A DNA stretch of 64,000 bases from Himantopus leucocephalus (lineage: Eukaryota; Chordata; Aves; Charadriiformes; Recurvirostridae): contig RSEF01000001.1 of NCBI GenBank assembly GCA_003993805.1, forward strand, positions 151,874,566 to 151,938,565, in the 5' to 3' direction. Position 1 is the stretch's first letter. Every line of letters starts with the position of its first letter. Of the stretch, positions 61,718 through 64,000 are shown one piece after another. Both the position numbers and the translations under genes were made by a program. Under the pieces are notes generated by a model. It did no database searches and had not been told where the DNA came from. It saw nothing but the letters and a program-made list of their open reading frames with translations.

Positions 61718-63666
61718 TATTTTTAAGGATTATAATCAGTATTATTAAAGGTTATAACCAATATCATCAGGATTTTTGCTAAATAGAGGGTTAAACATAG
61801 TATACTTTCACTTTTTAACCTCTTTCCATGAGAACATAATGTCTTTCTCTTAATGAATGTCTAGCAAATAATCTGTTCTATGACACTTTGTAACATCCAC
61901 TTAAAATGTGGTTGCCATTATCATAGTTTCAAGATAATTAGAGCGTAAAAAGAACACAGTATGTCTAACTCCTTTGTAATCTCTTATAAATAGTAATCTT
62001 TGCATTAACCAGGTATTTTCTCATGCCCTGTGACTAATTAAGTCCCCAAAGTCTTAAACAGAATGAATTTCTGTTGGTAGGAAAAAATGGAAAGTTCATA
62101 TACAGCAGCAGTTTCACTTGTTATTAATAGACTTGTAATTTTTATCATCTGAAAGGAAAACTTTAGTCATGAGTACAAAACAACTACAAATATGTCCAGA
62201 TCCATGATATCTTTAAGGAAAACACAGACATACCTGCAATTTAACTTAGAAAAGTGATCTGTGACTCACAATAGATTTTCTTGTATTAAAACTTATTCCA
62301 GTCATATATCATTTCACCTCTAAATCAAGATTGAAAAGAAATGAATCTGGCAGTTTATTAAAGACTATCTTCAAGAAATGGAAAATGGTTGTATCTATGT
62401 AAAAATCTGTGTTTGGACAAATACTCAAAGACAGAGAGGAATGCAGTACTGACAATTAAAGTCATACACAAACAGAAGTTAGTCATTAAAAATAATGACA
62501 ATAACTAGAAAAGCATGAGTTAACCAAAAGAATACGTATCAAAAAGGAAAGCTATTTTGAGAGAGTTATCTTCTGGATATCTAGAGTATCAGTTGATACT
62601 TCAAAGCTTTCTTTAAAATTATGATTTTTTAAAAACATTAATATTTTTAAATAAGGCTTGGAACTAATGGCATTAGGAGTTATAATTTAAATGTCTCTAG
62701 AAAAGCAGAAAACTACAAAATTTTGAAAATATAATAAAATAGATGGGTCTGATCATTTTGCTACTCAGTCTTATATTTATTTAATCATCTTTTAATCTTT
62801 AAATTAGCTTCTGTGTACATGACATATGGTCCTAACTTGAGAAAGCCCATTCCCAGACTTACTAGCCAAGTATTTTTGCATTCAGAGTCTCTTAGGGTTA
62901 GACAGATAGTTCTCACTTAAGTGTTTTCCTGACAGACACTGTGATTACTCTGACATGAACAAGTAGGGATCTTCTAGAAATAAGTAGACAGGAGCAAGGG
63001 AAATATAATTGTGGAAGAGGCAAAAACCTGGAACCCATCCCCTTGTTTTCAAAAGCATGTAGATGCTTTATTAAAATGCATTTCTTCTGACAAAACAAGG
63101 AAATGTATGAGATTTCATGAATTTTCACAGTCTTTTTTGTCTGTTCCTGTAACAATTTATCTAGTAACTGTCCCTTTCCTAGGCGAATTATAAAAATGCA
63201 ATCTAGCCTTCTCTGAGGTCAAGGCTTTAACAAACATTGAAATCACATAGAACAATTGAGCAGTGGTAGTGTAAAAAGAAAAAAAAAAAAAAAGCTTACA
63301 GCCTCCCTATATGCACGCATTTGAACTCCTGAGATAATTTCTTAGCTAGAATAAAGGGTCAGGGCTCTGAACAGATTTAATTTTTTTTCTTTTTTTTTCT
63401 TCTTTTTTCCCCCTTTTGATTCAATATGCCTTAACAATACTAGAGAGGAACACGTTGCAATAAAGCTGAGCATAACGAAATTGATCTATTCGCAAGTGAA
63501 TAATGTAGCAACAATTGATCTTACCATCTTTATTCTACAGAAACATAGACTGGTTTGATGCTTAATGGTTGCTACTGAAAAGTTAGCAAGCATATTGGTT
63601 TCCTGCTGGAAATCTAGGGAAATTTAATATAAAGAACTGTGATTTTTTGTGACCACTTCTTTTCAG
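61718..63666. other. AT-rich spacer, nothing recognised
   Basis: No gene or repeat family recognised. Pyrimidine- and adenine-rich runs occur near 63,275 and 63,385. Confidence 0.5.
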
Positions 63667-63963
63667 CCAGTCAACATCATAAGGTGTCTTGGCAATTCTG
63701 TTGGCAGTTCTGTCACAACTCGAAATGGCAAATGAAACAATGACTCTGTATCCATCCCTCCCATTCTGTCCTTTTTTATTCCTTGTTGTAACACTTCTGT
63801 CATATGGTGATCCAGGGGGCTGGACGAGTACATGCCTAGACTCTAAAGTGATTGTTTCCCGTCTAATGTCCCAAGATTACACTCCATTACCTAGCTCAGT
63901 TGAAGAGCATTTAGATGCAGACTACCCTACTGGTAATCATTTAAAGCTAGCACCACCAGGACT
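63667..63963 (+). other. Candidate exon with a secretory-type N-terminus, gene unknown
   Basis: A stretch bounded by a good acceptor (CTTCTTTTCAG before 63,667) and a consensus donor (GTAAGT at 63,964). From the ATG at 63,725 it stays open for 79 codons plus two bases to the donor. The first residues (MANETMTLYPSLPFCPFLFL) lead into a hydrophobic run ending near SYGDPGG, which resembles a signal peptide. A more polar segment rich in S, D and P follows. I do not recognise the protein. It may be a genuine first coding exon, a lncRNA exon, or chance. Without the stop just after the donor (TAA in GTAAGT) it would be only a short ORF. Confidence 0.25.
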
Positions 63964-64000
63964 GTAAGTGTTCCCACAATACCTCAGAATATTCTCTTGG

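Overview
The window is bird nuclear DNA. The evidence is many CR1 LINE copies with the avian 3' tail ATTCTRTG, several long terminal repeats (LTRs) of families abundant in birds, AT-rich intron-like background, and two exons of the eyes-shut homolog gene EYS. The assembly is draft quality: one 1,000-N gap, two 10-N gaps, and nine isolated single Ns, most of them flanked by near-identical duplicated sequence.

Region 1 (1-5,204, minus strand) holds the 5' coding end of EYS. One exon carries a 5' leader with two short upstream ORFs, the start codon, the signal peptide, the N-terminal region and the first EGF domains. A second, 114-bp exon continues the EGF series in the same phase. The gene runs off the left edge of the window, and any noncoding first exons lie to the right.

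Region 2 (about 8.4-22.5 kb) is a cluster of mobile and tandem DNA: a GC-rich insert flanked by short direct repeats, two LTRs of one family in inverted orientation, and a degenerate 31-bp minisatellite of about 6.7 kb. The array is split by a CR1 fragment and a probable solo LTR. It starts exactly at the 3' end of one LTR and stops exactly at the 5' end of another in the same orientation. A 5' portion of a CR1 follows, with ORF1 (SGNH-esterase type) and the start of ORF2, cut by a gap.

Region 3 (22.5-64 kb) is gene-poor, AT-rich DNA upstream of the EYS coding start. It may be a 5'-UTR intron of EYS or intergenic. It contains a solo LTR, several CR1 tails, an LTR fragment near 61 kb, and one candidate exon of unknown identity at the right edge (63,667-63,963, plus strand).

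The most unusual object is the 31-bp array. Its variant sites are almost all CG/TG/CA alternatives, so it looks like a formerly CpG-dense tandem array that has decayed by deamination, and it occupies the position of a provirus interior between two LTR ends. EYS is the only confidently identified host gene. No tRNA, rRNA or CRISPR feature was seen.
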